Part shown: positions 21,061 through 35,824 of the stretch, one piece after another | Layout: each line of letters starts with the position of its first letter | How positions within the stretch are numbered: the stretch's first letter is position 1 | Source of the DNA: Echiichthys vipera | Taxonomy: Eukaryota > Chordata > Actinopteri > Perciformes > Trachinidae | Assembly (NCBI GenBank): GCA_963691815.1 | Contig: OY829657.1 | Span: 19,113,853-19,177,852, forward strand | Reading direction: 5' to 3' | Length of the DNA: 64,000 nucleotides | Notes under the pieces: generated by a model | What the model was told of the DNA's origin: nothing | The model's input: the letters and a program-made list of their open reading frames with translations, nothing else | Database searches by the model: none | Translations under genes and position numbers: made by a program

Positions 21061-23550
21061 TGTCAAAAAAATAAAAAATAAAATATATATATATATAAAT
21101 CTGGACCCCCCAGTGAGTTTCTTCTTTGTTGGTCCTCTTTCAATCAGAAAATGTGCGTTTGATCCTCACAGTACCTAAGTGTGATACAACCAAACTAATG
21201 ATAAAAAGTAACTACTTTTGCACAAGTAATTAATAATACAAAACTGTTGAAACCCAGCAGGTATGCTGCTCATTGCTTTATCCTCTGTTTGCCCACAGGT
21301 CACGACTCCAGTGATTACCTTCTTGCCATGAAGCTTCACATTCACATTTTCTGATCCAGTAATCCTAATTTGCATTGTTCATTTTCCCATTGACTTCAGG
21401 GAGAAAATTAGAAAAGATTTAGATTTTTTTTTCTATTTCTGCTGTCCTATAAATGGAGACGAATATTTCATATAAGTAACGACACAAGGATTTGGTATCA
21501 TTTTTGCCAGAAAATGAAATACACCAGCAAATATGTCACTACTGTACGCTACGTATATGTAAGTAGTCATAGTAAATCAGACATTTAACCTGTTGCTGTG
21601 CACAGGTACATTGAGTCTCCTGGTCCTCTGTGAGACCGAGCAGCAGTAGTCGGTCTGTGAGTGAGCCGGGAGTCAGTCCTGGATGGGTTTCCCAGGATTA
21701 GGAGGGGGTCAGGGCTGGAGTGCTGCCACTCTCCCTCTCAGCAGCCGAGCCACAGCTCCCTCATTATACCTGAGGAGTCAAAACATTACCCATGGTGCAC
21801 TGGGGCCTATGGGAAAGGCCCATCCCTTGCACCATACAGGGTGGGGTGAACTCATTTCAATAACAGTGACAGGCACTAAGCAGATATTTCTTATATGGTC
21901 ATTATCAGTACACACTGAGATAGAAATGTGCATGCTGTTGATGAGAAATAACTCCGAAAACATTTTAAATTGGTGAAACTTATTAAGAGTACTTGAGAAT
22001 ATCCTCTGTCTTCTTACTCTCCCTCTCTCACGTTCTTGTGAATGTGTCTATTGTAGGTCACAGAGTGTATTTCAGTATATACATAGCAAATAGACCTAGC
22101 CTTCACAACACGTAAAGGCATCCATTAACCAATCACATCAATAGGCTTTTGTTAATTTATGTATATTTATTTATATATTTCTTCCTTTCTTTCAGTGAAA
22201 CATAATTACAGATTATGTAATGTTTATGCCTGGCATGTTGATTACTGCCCAGTGTTTGAAAGGCTGCAGTTCATAGTGAATTCGAGAATGATTAGTGCAT
22301 GGCAAATCTACTTCATTCTAAATATGTTAATTAACAGTTTATGCAGTGGGTGCAGTAGTTAAAAGCACTAGTAACCTCACACAAGCTTCAAATGTAACCA
22401 CACTCTAAATTGCTTGACGTGTGTTTCTTTGAAAGGCTATATTTAATTAAATGCTATACAGTAGCCATTCCGGGGCTAATGGAACTTATATTATATGTAA
22501 GAGATCTGGTGAGGAGTCACTTAACCGTCCATTACGACTGCAGTTTCAGTTCTGCGGCACCGTTTTCTAGCCACATGTAAATGATGAGGATTAAATCAGC
22601 GTTCTAATACAATCTGGCTGAGATATGGGAATTGAGACATGTGTAAACTTGTGAGTTAGATTTCATTGATTGTTGTTTCTCTTCACTGCATTGCAATGTA
22701 AAATCCTATACTTTTAAAATACTATACTGATAGTGATTCAACTTGATTTTTTGATTGTAGAATAGGATTTTTTCACAATTCAATTTGAGATGAGGACAGA
22801 AACTTTTGTAAACTCTACACTATGTAAACACAAGACCAATCCAGTAAGACTGAGTGGCTCCCCACGGCTGCTAACATAGCACAGAGCCACCTAGTGTTAC
22901 TACTCAACACACAATAGACTCCTTTAGCAGCCCTGGGTCATACGCTGTTGTCACTGAATGGCCAGAAAACACACTGACGAATGTGTTTGAGTACACATGG
23001 GCTTACTCGTATGATCATTTACAAGAAAATGCATTGTTTGTTGATCTCACAGCATATATTGGACCAAGTGCAGGAAAGTATGCTGTTAATTTAAATGTGT
23101 ATTTGGGTACAGTTTTGTTGTTTTGTACTGCTAAATATTTGAATTTTTGAATAGTTTTGAGCATGACAAAAAACATTCCCACCTCCTTGTCTCATTGTTG
23201 CAAGCCACTAATGCAGCATGGTTTCTCATATCTTGGTTAAGGGTGCCCCCATCTGGCCAACAGCTCACTAGTGTGTGCACAGATGGTGTGAGGAAGGTTT
23301 GGTTGTTCCAGTGGTTCCTCCTACCCTTTACCGCTCGGTCTTTGCACTGATTCCCATCACAGGCTAATTGTTAGATGATAAGCATGGTGTATGTAAACTA
23401 CCTATGTTAATTTTGCATTGATATGCAATGATTTTAATCATTTCAGAGGTGTGATCATTAGTGTTTATACTGTTAAATTTAAAAGAACAAAAAACACCCA
23501 GGAGTTGCATAAGATTTGTTTGTGCACCAGAATTTAAGGATGTATTACTG
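21061..23550. other. intergenic, no gene recognised
   Basis: AT-rich, with a short A-rich/(AT)n tract at about 21066-21100. No exon or named repeat. Confidence 0.45.
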
Positions 23551-23685
<135 letters not shown>

Positions 23686-26600
23686 TCATATGGCCCATGC
23701 AGCAACAGTTGTTTGGGGGGACTCTTACTGTATTGGGTGAAATAAGGGTGGCGGTTTGCGGCGGTGTAATTTGCAGCCTTAGGAGCCCAATTTTTCGTGT
23801 GTGGTCACTGGTCGCTGGCTGCTGTTCATCAGTATGGAAGTCTATGAGGTTGAGGAAAAACTGTAATGATGGACACTGAGCGGTGGGAATCAGCTGCTCA
23901 ATAAGCCCCTCTAATTGCTTAGCAACAGTGTTCCAGGGTCTCTCATTTGAGATCAAGAGTTTAGTGGACTGAAGACTCCGCTTTGGAGAAATAGAGCTTG
24001 TGCCATTCGATAAGACGGCGGAGAAATGGGCTCTATCTTCTACTTCCTTTGTGCCCTCCCTCCCATTCCTCCATCCCCCTTCTTCTCTCTCCCCTTCTCT
24101 TTCTCTCTCTGTCTCTCTCCCACTGACCCCCCTCCCCCCACCACCCACCCACCACTACCCCCAAGGCTTTCCTACCAGGATGATTATGTTACTTTCAACT
24201 GCATGATGTATTCAGTTCACTAGATTATTTTCTGTCATCTCAGTTAATTGAATTCTGTCCATCACATATAGATGTTTTCACATTTGCATAAAGGTTAGAG
24301 TGGTGAAGAGTGTCAAACTTCAATTTAGACAATGTCACTCAAATAAATATACTGGCCCCTTTCTCTGTCTCTCCCCCTCTCTTGGCTCTCCGGATGTGGG
24401 TATTTACGGATTCAGTCTGAATTTAAATAGATCTGTATTCCTGGGATGCGCCTGGCTCTCATATACATGTAAATATGAAAATGAAAATGACCGGATGGCT
24501 CTCTGATACGGGGTGTGTGACCATGCGTGGATGGGTGTTTGTGAATTTTTTCAATAATCTGCAAGTTTGCACATTTGATTATACGTCCACATGGTCAACC
24601 TCATGGCAGGTTTGTGACACAGACAGCATGTGGGCATCACTTTCCTCTACAGAAGCTTTCAGTAAGCACTTCCTCCTACTCCCCTACTCATTGTCAAGTG
24701 CCTCTAACGTCCAGCCTACAACTGTCATGTGAAAATGTAGGACCACGGTGGGAGGAGTAAGAAAAGGACCTACCCGAGTATAATGTGTGAATGTACATTG
24801 CACATAAAATCATGTGGTTACATATACATGCATTCATTTTACACACACACCCCTCCATTGAGATTTTAAAGCAGTTTCTCCATGGCAGGCAATCTGTTAA
24901 ATGGCTACGAATGACAGAAGGAAACAGAGCATAATAACATGTCACACAAGGAAACAGCAAAGAGGGGGAGAGAAGCAGACTTCTCTGACAGACAAAAAGA
25001 CCCGGGCCAATTCACATTTAATAAGTGTCCTGGACTATCCAATTATGTTTGCTTTTGAAAATTGATTCATGTGTCTTTAGCGGCAATTTTCATATTAGCC
25101 TCTTTCAAATAAACATCTATTAGGTTTATGTACCACATTGGCGTGTGACGACAGCATGCAGCCAGGGCTAAAATAAGTCTGTGTCAGTTAGTCAATAAAT
25201 GGGAGCGTGAAGACGACGGACAGATTAGAGTGCTTATCTCTTTTCATCAACTCTGAATGCCAGCTGAATTGAAGGTCAATATCTGAGGATTCTCCAAGCC
25301 GAGCAGGTGTCTGGAGAGTATGGATTGGCTAGTGCTTGCAGCGCCTCTGTCCGTCTTTGTAGGCAGGCCAGGGCCAATTTCAAATGTGTCACAGCCGCAT
25401 TTGAGCCAACAGTTACCTGGACAAAACCACTATACATTATCCTACATTCCTCTTTAACACTCCTTCCCCCACTGCTCTCGTCTTTATTCTTCTTTCTTCC
25501 CTCACCGTCTCCGAATCCTCTCGTTGGTCTAGATATGTCACACTGTGGGCTTTGTCATGCCTAGTGACACATGGTGTGAGTTATCTGTGGAGTCTCCTCT
25601 GAGACAAGCAAAGGTGGGTTATTATTTATGATAACACAGAAGACAATTGTGTGCTGTTATTGACTGGGAGATTTGCAATCTTTTTCAGGAACAGATACAG
25701 TCAGGGGGCTCAGCAATGGAGAGAAAGCCTTTTTTGATTGTAAATTAGAAAACACAAATATGGGAGGAAGGTACGCAAGGTGAAAGCCTGCTTCTTTTTA
25801 ATAAGATATCTGTATACAGACATTTTCAAGGTTGTTCATTATTGATTACATCTCTATTTCTCCTCCCAGAGACACATTCCAAAAACATTGTAGATAAATA
25901 ACTATTTAAAACTTACTCAGGCAGTGTACAACTCTATCTTGCTTCTTTTCTCTTGCCTGGTTTGCAATGAATGCAAAGGTTTTCTTGTAGGAAATGGACA
26001 GTGAAAGCCGTGTTAGGCCGTGAACAGGGCAGATGGCACTCTGCTCTCGCCTCCAGCTCCCAATGTTTGTGTTTGAGCTTAGCACTCTGTTCAAACCCTA
26101 AAATCACACAAAAAAGAGTAGATAAAACAACATCAGCACTCGTGTGAGCATATGTAGAATGTGTGCATATGTGTGCGTGAGTGTGTGTGTGTGTATGTGT
26201 AGTTGAGGTTGGTTACGAGGCTGTGGAGGTGGCGCTTTTATATTGAAGGGTCTTGTCCAGTGTGTCAGAGGGCCCTTTCGGCTACTCTCTTCTCAGACAA
26301 AGCTTTGGTGAAGGGGCTCACTCCAACAGGACATGGCTGCTGGGGGGGAGAGAGCAGCAGCAGCACTCCAGACCTACTCGCCTGCAGGAGGAGGCTATCT
26401 CAGCCACCTAGTCCACTCCTCAGGCTGGCCGATACCCTCCACCGCCACAACCAACACCCACGGGGAAGGCCATATCTGACCTTATCTCAGCATGTGCACA
26501 GCTGTCTAGCTACACACACTGGTGAAACCACAGAAAACAACCTTTCATGGAGAGTGTAGGAAAATCACAAAATTGGCAGCACTTAAATGTGTCTTGAAAC

Positions 26601-29336
26601 TGGATATCACAGAATGAGAAAATTATACTGGACAATCATCAGTCTCACAAAATCAGTGCCAACATTGGACACGATGAACAAAATTGCAGAAAGGACATGA
26701 CTTTATTTTTGTACCTTGAATTAAACTGCACAAGAAATTCATATCGCTTCGGAGCACTGAATAAAGAGAAGGCGTGTGGAGTATTACAAGGAAATGAATG
26801 GCTGGCTTTATTTGTGTACGCATCTGTAATGTTATTGTGGGCATTTTTATTCACGCAAGCAAAGTTTTGAGCTCACCCTTGGCTTTTATTTACATGGTAG
26901 TCTTTCGTCTGCTCAACGGGAGAGCCTAGCAAGCTGTAGATAGGTCCTTTCAGATACTTACAAAGGCCGCTTCAGCAGCTTTTTGTTGCCGTAACTACCT
27001 CTTTCTTTCTCACATTTCAAAAATCTTTGGTTCAAACCTGGTGGCCTTGATGAACAAGGTTCTATGGAATCAATCAACTGCTTCTCTTAGAAGATCTTAA
27101 CATGGTTTAATGTTGGCCTTGCCACATTGTCCTTTTGAGATATAAACCTCATCTAACTTACGCCTGAGATCCAAGTTTCTTTTCTGAGGGGTCTTTTTGT
27201 GTAGAGTGGATTTCAGAGATGCCTCAGTGTGGGGGAAAAAAACACAACCAGAGAGAGAGACAAGCAAGGCTGTCATATTGTTCTCACTAATAATGAATGA
27301 CAGCATACCTCAAGTATTGTTTGTGATTATTTTCACTTACCACAGTCAAAGAAATATCTTTAGAATTTAAATTCAACTTTTTACGCAAACAGTATGAGTG
27401 CTGTATGGGTGCATGGCAATTATTATTACATTTTTAGGTTTGACCACAGTCACCAATTTAATCTTTTAGCTCCCATTTTAATGCAATATAACAGCCATAC
27501 ATAGAGATTATCAGGATTTGTATATTTTTAGTAAGAGAAAAATGTACATCTACAGCGATGAGTTTTAAAAACAGTATCATTTTGTCATTGTTTTTGATCA
27601 AATAACAAATAACACCTGTATTTCTTTGTTTCTTATTCGTCATGCGCAGCATTAGTGAAACAGACCGCTATTCATGGTGGACATATGTGCGAAGAACCAT
27701 CAACGTCTACAACCTCTCCCGGCTTCAGTAAAACAGCAACATCTGCCTTCCGTTTTTATAGCCCACAACATATGTCCCTTCTTTGGTGACAAAGCTGGCT
27801 AAGGCTCTCATGCTGTTCCTGTCCCCTAGTCCAAACATACATCTTTAGATACCTGTCAGCCTTTATTATTCCGTCCTCTGTCGCTGTAGATAAGGGAAGT
27901 TAAAGTTTAATGAAATGCAGCCCGGCTACTGAGGACTGGCTTTTATAATTTGTCACAGGCTGGGTGCTGGGAGCCCACTGCTATGTAAACACGGAGGCAG
28001 TGGTCACGGCCATTACTTCTAAATGACGGAACATGAACGAAGTGGCAGAAATGTCACTGTGCATCAGCCAATTCCTGTTGTTGCCTTGCGCTGTGCTGTG
28101 CCTCCACCATAAACCAAGATGGAGACATCGAAATTTGAAAAACGTAAATTCTAATAAAGCCAGCTGCAATGTTTTCACAGCAAATTACCCACAGAAACTG
28201 TATCCAAATGCAGTCATTTTCAGTCTGTATTTTCACATAAAATTGATAGCCGGCATGTTTCTGAGGCTGGGTTCTGGGTAGCCTCGGATAAAAGAAAAAT
28301 GTGGTGATTGCAGGTTTGATGAGTGTTGAAGCTTCCAAAGCCCTGCAGCAGTGTTATCAGTGACTATAGACAACATACCACACTTAGGCCTGGGGAAGAA
28401 AAGGCAACCTATTCCCTGTCTTACGCATTAGGGCCACAGCAGTACTTACACTGTGTCCACCTATATAACCCTAATGGTAAATAAAGATAGGCACAGGGAG
28501 CCTGCAGCTATGATGGTCAAGGAGCTCTGATGCACTTTATCACTGGACTGAAGAGTCTCATAGCTAACTGCCTTGAAGTATTAAATGTTTTCTGACCATT
28601 AGCTTTAGGTTTTATACAGATAAAATAAACTGAGTGGCTGTTGTCCATTATTAAAAACGACCTGCTATTCAAATGGTCATTATCCCTTATCTAAGACAGT
28701 GTTATTAGCAGTGCAGTGCATTGTGACATAAGAGAGAAGGACCATCCCTCTTCACTGGTTTGTTCTGCACTAGAAAGAACTCTAGGAAACGACTTATTCT
28801 GCCACTTCCATTTGAGCTCCATTTTAGCCTGGACTGCAGTCTTGCTGAGAGCAGGGGTTCTCACACACAGAGCACACACACATACACCATACGCACTTCA
28901 GCTGCAGTTGATGTCTTAATACAGGCAGGATCTAATTTAGCTGATCCTCTGACATTTATCCTTTAGGTAAACTCTAGCCCTCCCCTCTCAGTCCCAGTAG
29001 CACCCGAGCCAACAAAACGGCACAGACATATTTTAGAGCACCCGCTTCACACCTCAGAGTACCCTCAGGGATACTCTGTGTCTCCTCTCTGGTTTCCAGT
29101 GAAATACTCCACATTTGCGGTTATTTCTCTGGCCCTTTGTGATCAGGTACAGAAAGTTAACTGAGAGTACACCCTTGATGAAAAGAGTGAGGTTTTTATG
29201 TATTCTTGGCTGCAGCCATTTTCAGGTGGTGCAGAAATTGATAGGCAGCAGTACACAATAACATATGTGCTCACTTATGGTGAGGCACACCAACAAAGCT
29301 GTTGAACAGACATGCGCAAACATACTCAGAGGTGGG

Positions 29337-29337
<1 letters not shown>
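23686..29337. other. intergenic, no gene recognised
   Basis: A polypyrimidine stretch lies at about 24043-24165. A GC-richer patch at 26200-26540 has a 118-codon open frame (26203-26559 plus) without family resemblance or splice borders. Parts of 25000-25600 and 27650-28500 are repeat-free and could be regulatory. No exon or RNA gene could be supported. Confidence 0.4.
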
Positions 29338-30165
<828 letters not shown>

Positions 30166-30175
30166 CATATATATA

Positions 30176-30217
<42 letters not shown>
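30166..30217. repeat. (AT)n microsatellite
   Basis: About 25 AT units with one GA interruption. Confidence 0.95.
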
Positions 30218-30219
<2 letters not shown>

Positions 30220-32034
30220 ATCCCTGATCAAAACATGAAAATCATGTTCTCTTCACTGTTCTCTTCACTGTTTTCAGTTTAAGTGATGTTTGACTTCATT
30301 TATTTGTATTTATACTGTAAGAAACAAAAATCATGTGGAATAATCCTATTACTTTGACACCAGTAGTCTTATAAAAAAGCTTAAGTGCAGCTAAATATGA
30401 CAGTGAATTTTCTTAAAAGTCTGTTGCAGTAGAGCCAACCATCCATTCTAGTCCCCAATAAAAACAAATATGAGCTGGAAACATTAACAAATAGAGAAGC
30501 AACACTTTCCTCAATGTAAATCATTTAATTTGTACTGTAGAGTTGGATGAGTTGGATTATCGTAGTACTTGTAGTATTTATGGACTTGCCTTGCATACAT
30601 CTAGCTGCTGGGAGGTGAAAACATAACATATAACCTTTTCTATGTGGATTGTGAACCGATTTTGCACTAATATGACTATGCAAAGAAACTAAGAATGCTG
30701 ATTTCTCAAACACATAATATAAATAAAGAATAAATAAGAATGAAATAAATAGCTTAATAAACTTTATGTTCAGTCAATTGCTGACCACGTTCTGCTGGAC
30801 AAACTACATGATAACACCGTACATAATAATCAGCCCAAGCATCTTCTTTTTTTCTGCATTATATTTTCTGTAAAAAAAAAAGGTTTTCATATTGGTGCAT
30901 ATTGCACCATGCTCAACATATATCCGCAGATACTGACAGATGTCTGTGAGAGACCGATATCATAAATCAGTCGGGCTCTACTGATTTCACATCAGCACAG
31001 GATTCACAAGATTGCACATAAATGCCCCATTGCAACATACCTTTCAATGACACTTTCAACAGCATTTCCACACAGACCTTTCAGTGAAAGAAATCTTAAA
31101 TACTCTTAAATACTAATAAATGTAAGTCATACATCTTTTGAAAGGAGCAAACAATGATTACAGATTATTATTTATTAAATGAATGGGGCAGTTCTGTTTA
31201 AATGTGCCTCCTTAATAAATTCTCTATACAATAAACCCAGTGCAAACCGTAGCTTTAATTAACAGACAGGGGCTTTTAGATTTACAGCAGTGACCACAAT
31301 GTGACCCGCCTGAGCATCAGTAAAGTACCAGATATTTATAAAGCGAGATGCTGTGTTTTATTGAATATGGATGGGTAGAGCCCCACGCCTGGCTACAATT
31401 CTCAAGTCTCAAAATAGAGAGGGATAATGTAGCCATGCAAAATGAAAAGCAAATAATTATATCCAGCTTTAAAGCCTCTATTAGTGCAGTTTGGTACGAA
31501 CAAATGGAAAATTGCACACTTAGTAATTTGTCCATTTGATTATGACTGCTGAGTATGTGAGATTAAAATAGTGTAATTATATCTACTGTATTGCATTCAT
31601 GCTCTGAACAAGACATTGAAATATTGGACAACTGTAGAGACGGTTTGATTGACTGGACACAATACCATATACTGCAGTAAATTAATAGAGTGTTCCATTT
31701 GCTAAAGTGATCCATGAAAAGGATTTAGCTGAAAGTTCAAACTGCACATTGCTTTTGCAGTGCAACAGGGGTCAAACTATTAAAAAGACAACTATTGACT
31801 TCTGCCACAATGTTTCTTTTCAGATTGTGCAAATATGAAGCATTAAAGCACCACTCCAGACAGCAGTTAAAAAAAAAATACTATATTTGGTGAAACTCTT
31901 CTTACAATGTCAAAGAAGAAATAAAAGGAAATTGCAATATACTCGTGGCAATTAAGTTGAGGAGCATCCTAGTTGTCAGGCAGGGTCGTCTTTTTCTGCA
32001 CACAAGACAACGTCACGCTTCTGAGGACCAGTAA

Positions 32035-32086
32035 ACTTGACGCTAGAACGTGAGGCTTCTCTCAGCTTCACGTTCTAGTGTCAAGT
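32035..32086. repeat. 23-bp inverted repeat (hairpin) with 6-base loop
   Basis: Arms ACTTGACGCTAGAACGTGAG+GCT (32035-32057) and its partner at 32064-32086, spacer TCTCTC. The two mismatches would both be G-U pairs in RNA transcribed from the plus strand, giving a fully paired 23-bp stem. Confidence 0.85.
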
Positions 32087-33299
32087 GCTGCAAACAATAT
32101 AAACTCACAGCAAGCACTGCTCGACTCAGGAGACGACATGCTCCAGTGATTGTCCCTTTGCCACAACTATTTGTGATTGACAAAGGCCCGTGTAACTCAC
32201 CATTGCCTTTGCCTCACAATCTGGTATCTCCGTATATCTCAGCGTGAGAGCAAACAAACGGTAGTAGCAGTAAACAACTCACTCAGTCCCTGCGGGCCGT
32301 CAATCAAATGGACAAGTGTACACTACGCTGTGTTAGAGAGCTCAGAGCTGAACTAATCCAGTAAATACAACAAAAGCCCCGACCTGAGAAAAATCCTGTC
32401 TGAAGATTCAGTCTCAAACCACAGGAGAAAAGCTTGGAACACAGAAATCTAATGACTCCAAAGCAGGCATGAAGTGTGAAATCCTACTCTTTCCAAGGAA
32501 CAGCTGAGCCCGCATGTGGGGCAAAGCTAGTAACATTTGCAATGATTCATAATCACATTTATTGACTAAGTCACTAAGTGGTGTCATTAGCTAGTTAACA
32601 AGTTGCTACCAGAAATATTAGCCATTGTTCTTGAGAAGAATCTCACTTGAAATTACTAATAGCCAAATTAATACAACTATTGTTGTGTATTGAAGTCTTT
32701 CAATGACTGTCTTGCCATCATCACACTCATCATACCAGTGCATTACACTAAACAAAAGAGCTAAAGACCAATTATTGAAAGATCCACACAAACTTGCGAG
32801 CTAGCTAAATATTGTCAACTCTAGCCAAATTCCCAATCTTCCTCTATTAATTAAGCCATTTAATCATCCACCACACTAATTGCATAATTAAATCACTGCC
32901 TCCTGGGGGGTACTGATGTGCAGTGGGTAATCTGGCACAGAAATACCACTCATCAACAATGTGGGCTGGTTGATAATGGTAATGGACAGCTAGGACCACA
33001 GCAACTCACCAAGGATAACTTGCTTTATGAATACACAAATGGTTTTGGTCAGTTTTTACACCATTGTTGAAAAAACTGGATATGACATTAGAGCAAACGC
33101 TGGGGAAGAGGTTTTGTTTATTATCATTGTAGAGAATGATACTGAATTACCAATGCATTTGTGCCACTACTTGTGTTCCAATACTACTCATAATCAATAT
33201 GGAAAATAGCAAATCTGTATAAAAATTATATAATGATAATTATTATTATTATTATTGTTATAGTATTATATATACTATATTATATATACTGAGATCTAA

Positions 33300-33372
33300 A
33301 GTTTGCATTGCCAAAAACTGCTTCTCTGTAATTGTTGTAAATATGACAATAAAAAGTTTGAACTTGAAATAT
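33300..33372 (+). mobile_element. possible LINE 3' tail remnant
   Basis: AATTGTTGTAAATATGACAA followed by TAAAAAGTTTGAACTTGAA resembles the polyadenylation-like, short-tandem 3' end of fish non-LTR elements. No coding part is attached. Confidence 0.3.
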
Positions 33373-34500
33373 GACATATCATGTTTACTTTTGTTTAAAG
33401 TACATCACTAAAGTATACATGGTATGGTATTTCATTTTGAAAAATATCATTTGTAGTTGTTTATTTTTTTAATAAATTATATGACAGTATGACTTTGAAA
33501 GATTCTCAAGAGAACAGCTTTGCATAAACATAATATCCAAAACTGCAAATGAAAAAAACAAAAAAAACAATCCTCATTAAATAACGTTCAACTGCACAAC
33601 AGATACTGCCCCTTATCCAAATACAACAACATGCTGTAGCCCTCCAATTTAGCACAATTGTGGTCAGTCGACATGAGTGTGACCAGCACAAACACCTTGT
33701 GTGTTGGCATTGTTGGGTCTGTTCGTCTCAGCACAAGACTCAGCAGCTCCAGCCAAGTGTTTAAATTCCTGAAGAGCCTCCAGAAGAAATTAGTATGTAA
33801 TGGCCGCACTCTGCAAGAAGAAAGACCCATTATGGCTTTCCACTGACTGTACTTGGCTTTCATTTGTGAGCTAAATGGATGTGCGTGAAGGTGAGAGTTC
33901 ACTAGCCATTCAAGTATTTGGCTTTAACTGGCTCCAGCACTCTTGCTTTAATTCAGGCAGAAGGACAAGTATGAATAATCGTTCTGGATAAGACTCATCA
34001 CAACCAGCGGCATGAGCCTCACCACCACTACCCCCCGCCCCCAAAATGGCTGCTGAAGCTTAATGACAAAATACCATTTACATCATGCCTTTTAATTTGC
34101 AATTTGCCAGCTTTTGTTGCTGCTATCTGATTTTGGTTTGTTAGCTGCACACTGTATTATTTTGATGCAAATTCCCTCCCAGCTCATCTCAACTGGTTCT
34201 AATTTCACATTTGTTTATCAGAGCTCAAGAAAATAGCTAGGGAGAAATGGGTAACTCTAATCAATGTAAAATAGAATACAAAGTATCCAATGATTACAAA
34301 TCCTGGAAGGCTGGCAGACTGTGCAGAGAATTGGGCTGTAGGATTCAATAGCTTGTGTGGTATTATGGAGACAAAGAGACCACACCCAACTGACACTGTG
34401 GAGATGAGTTGTAAAAAAAAATGAGGTTTTGAAGAGAAATGTCTGTCACTGGACCCCAAAAGAAGGAGTGACTGGTTTATTTAAACACACAGGAGTGTAT

Positions 34501-35725
34501 CAGCCAAAACTGCTAATACGAGGCCCCAGGGGTGTTCATCTCATGTAATATATTCACAGGCTAATTTATTACACCACGACTAATTTCCATTGCTTGTGCT
34601 TGGAGTTGCCTTGCTAATTATGGAATGTTTTTTTCTTTTAACCGTTTTTTTCTCCCTGATTCATAATTGCACATCCACATTCAGGGGCAGCATCTTTACA
34701 AATGAGATGAGGCCTTGCCATTTGGCATTCACGGCCCCCCACACCCAGGTGAGCCCACAGCCCACACAGGGAACAAGCAACGCTCCATTTCCTTCCAAAA
34801 AACACACACCCACCCAATCACTGATGCTTGGATCTTTGATGGGCTCTGCCCCCAGAACTGCTAAGACCATCTCAGAAATATCAGATAGGCTGGTGTGTAA
34901 TTAGACTTGGGACTTTAATTAGGAAAAGTTAACTGTTAGATGAAAGCTGTCACATCTGTGATACGTACTGCTGGTTCAGTGGATGGATCCCAGGGGGGTC
35001 TGCATCAAAAGGCCCTTCCCTGCTGAGCAGGCCCACTCTAGCATGTTCTCATGCGCCAAATCAGGCCCTCTGAGTGGCAGCGGATGTGAGGAGATAGAAA
35101 AACAGAGGCACATACACAAGTTAACTGCAAAGGAGAGACGAAGAGGAGGAGGAGGAAGGAAAAAGGAACGGAGGAAAAAGAGAAAATATCGCAGAGCTGC
35201 TCGGCTGCTTTTTTGTGTGTCTCGTTAAATGGAGAACACAGCGCAGACACAAAGGGATCTGAGGGAAAACAATGTCGCTTAACAAGACATCACTGGCTCA
35301 TCATTAGCAATTTGCTGAGGGCATAATTTTCCCCTGCCCCTTGCATAATAGGTGCCCTGGGATATTGCCGACGCTTTTGTGTGCCCTCATTTGGCTATTT
35401 ATTTACTTGGCTGGTGTCACAAAAGAGATCTGGCCACCTCGAGCAAGAGCCAAGATAACGCCGTTATGGCTCCACATCACAGCCCTATTAAGATGGAGCT
35501 CCTTTAATTGACTCCCCTAGCTCATTGCCTGACCTGGAGTCTCACTGATCCCACCCAACCAATAAGAGGCCTTGTCTCACAGGGCAAAGCTTAGAGCGAA
35601 GAGGTGGTGTTGTTGTTGTTTTGGCATGCGTTCTGTCAAATGGTCTTGTTATCGCGTGCACTTGTTTGTGCTTATGCATAGGGCTCTGAGTTAAGGTGCT
35701 AAAGGAATAGTTTCTCTTTCCCTCT
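34501..35725. other. non-coding island, CNE-like
   Basis: Repeat-free DNA with frequent TAAT/ATTA cores (for example CTAATTTATTACACCACGAC from 34561 and CATCATTAGCAATTTGC near 35298-35314) and no family-like open frame. The purine-rich part at 35130-35185 yields a spurious Arg/Lys-rich frame. Confidence 0.28.
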
Positions 35726-35733
35726 ATTTCTCC

Positions 35734-35784
<51 letters not shown>

Positions 35785-35824
35785 TCTCTCTCTTTCTCTC
35801 TCTTTCTCTCTCTCTCTCTCTCTT
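35726..35824. repeat. imperfect (TC)n microsatellite
   Basis: About 95 bases of CT/TTTCTC units with T interruptions; polypyrimidine on the plus strand. Confidence 0.95.

Larger units (their letters stand above)
30218..34500. other. AT-rich intergenic stretch
   Basis: No coding sequence. It contains the hairpin at 32035-32086 and a possible LINE 3' tail near 33300-33370 (GTAAATATGACAATAAAAAG then TTTGAACTTGAA). Otherwise featureless. Confidence 0.45.

Noticed and set aside
26203..26559. 118-codon plus-strand open frame
   Set aside because: No family resemblance, no splice or start context of note, and composition explained by local GC-rich DNA.
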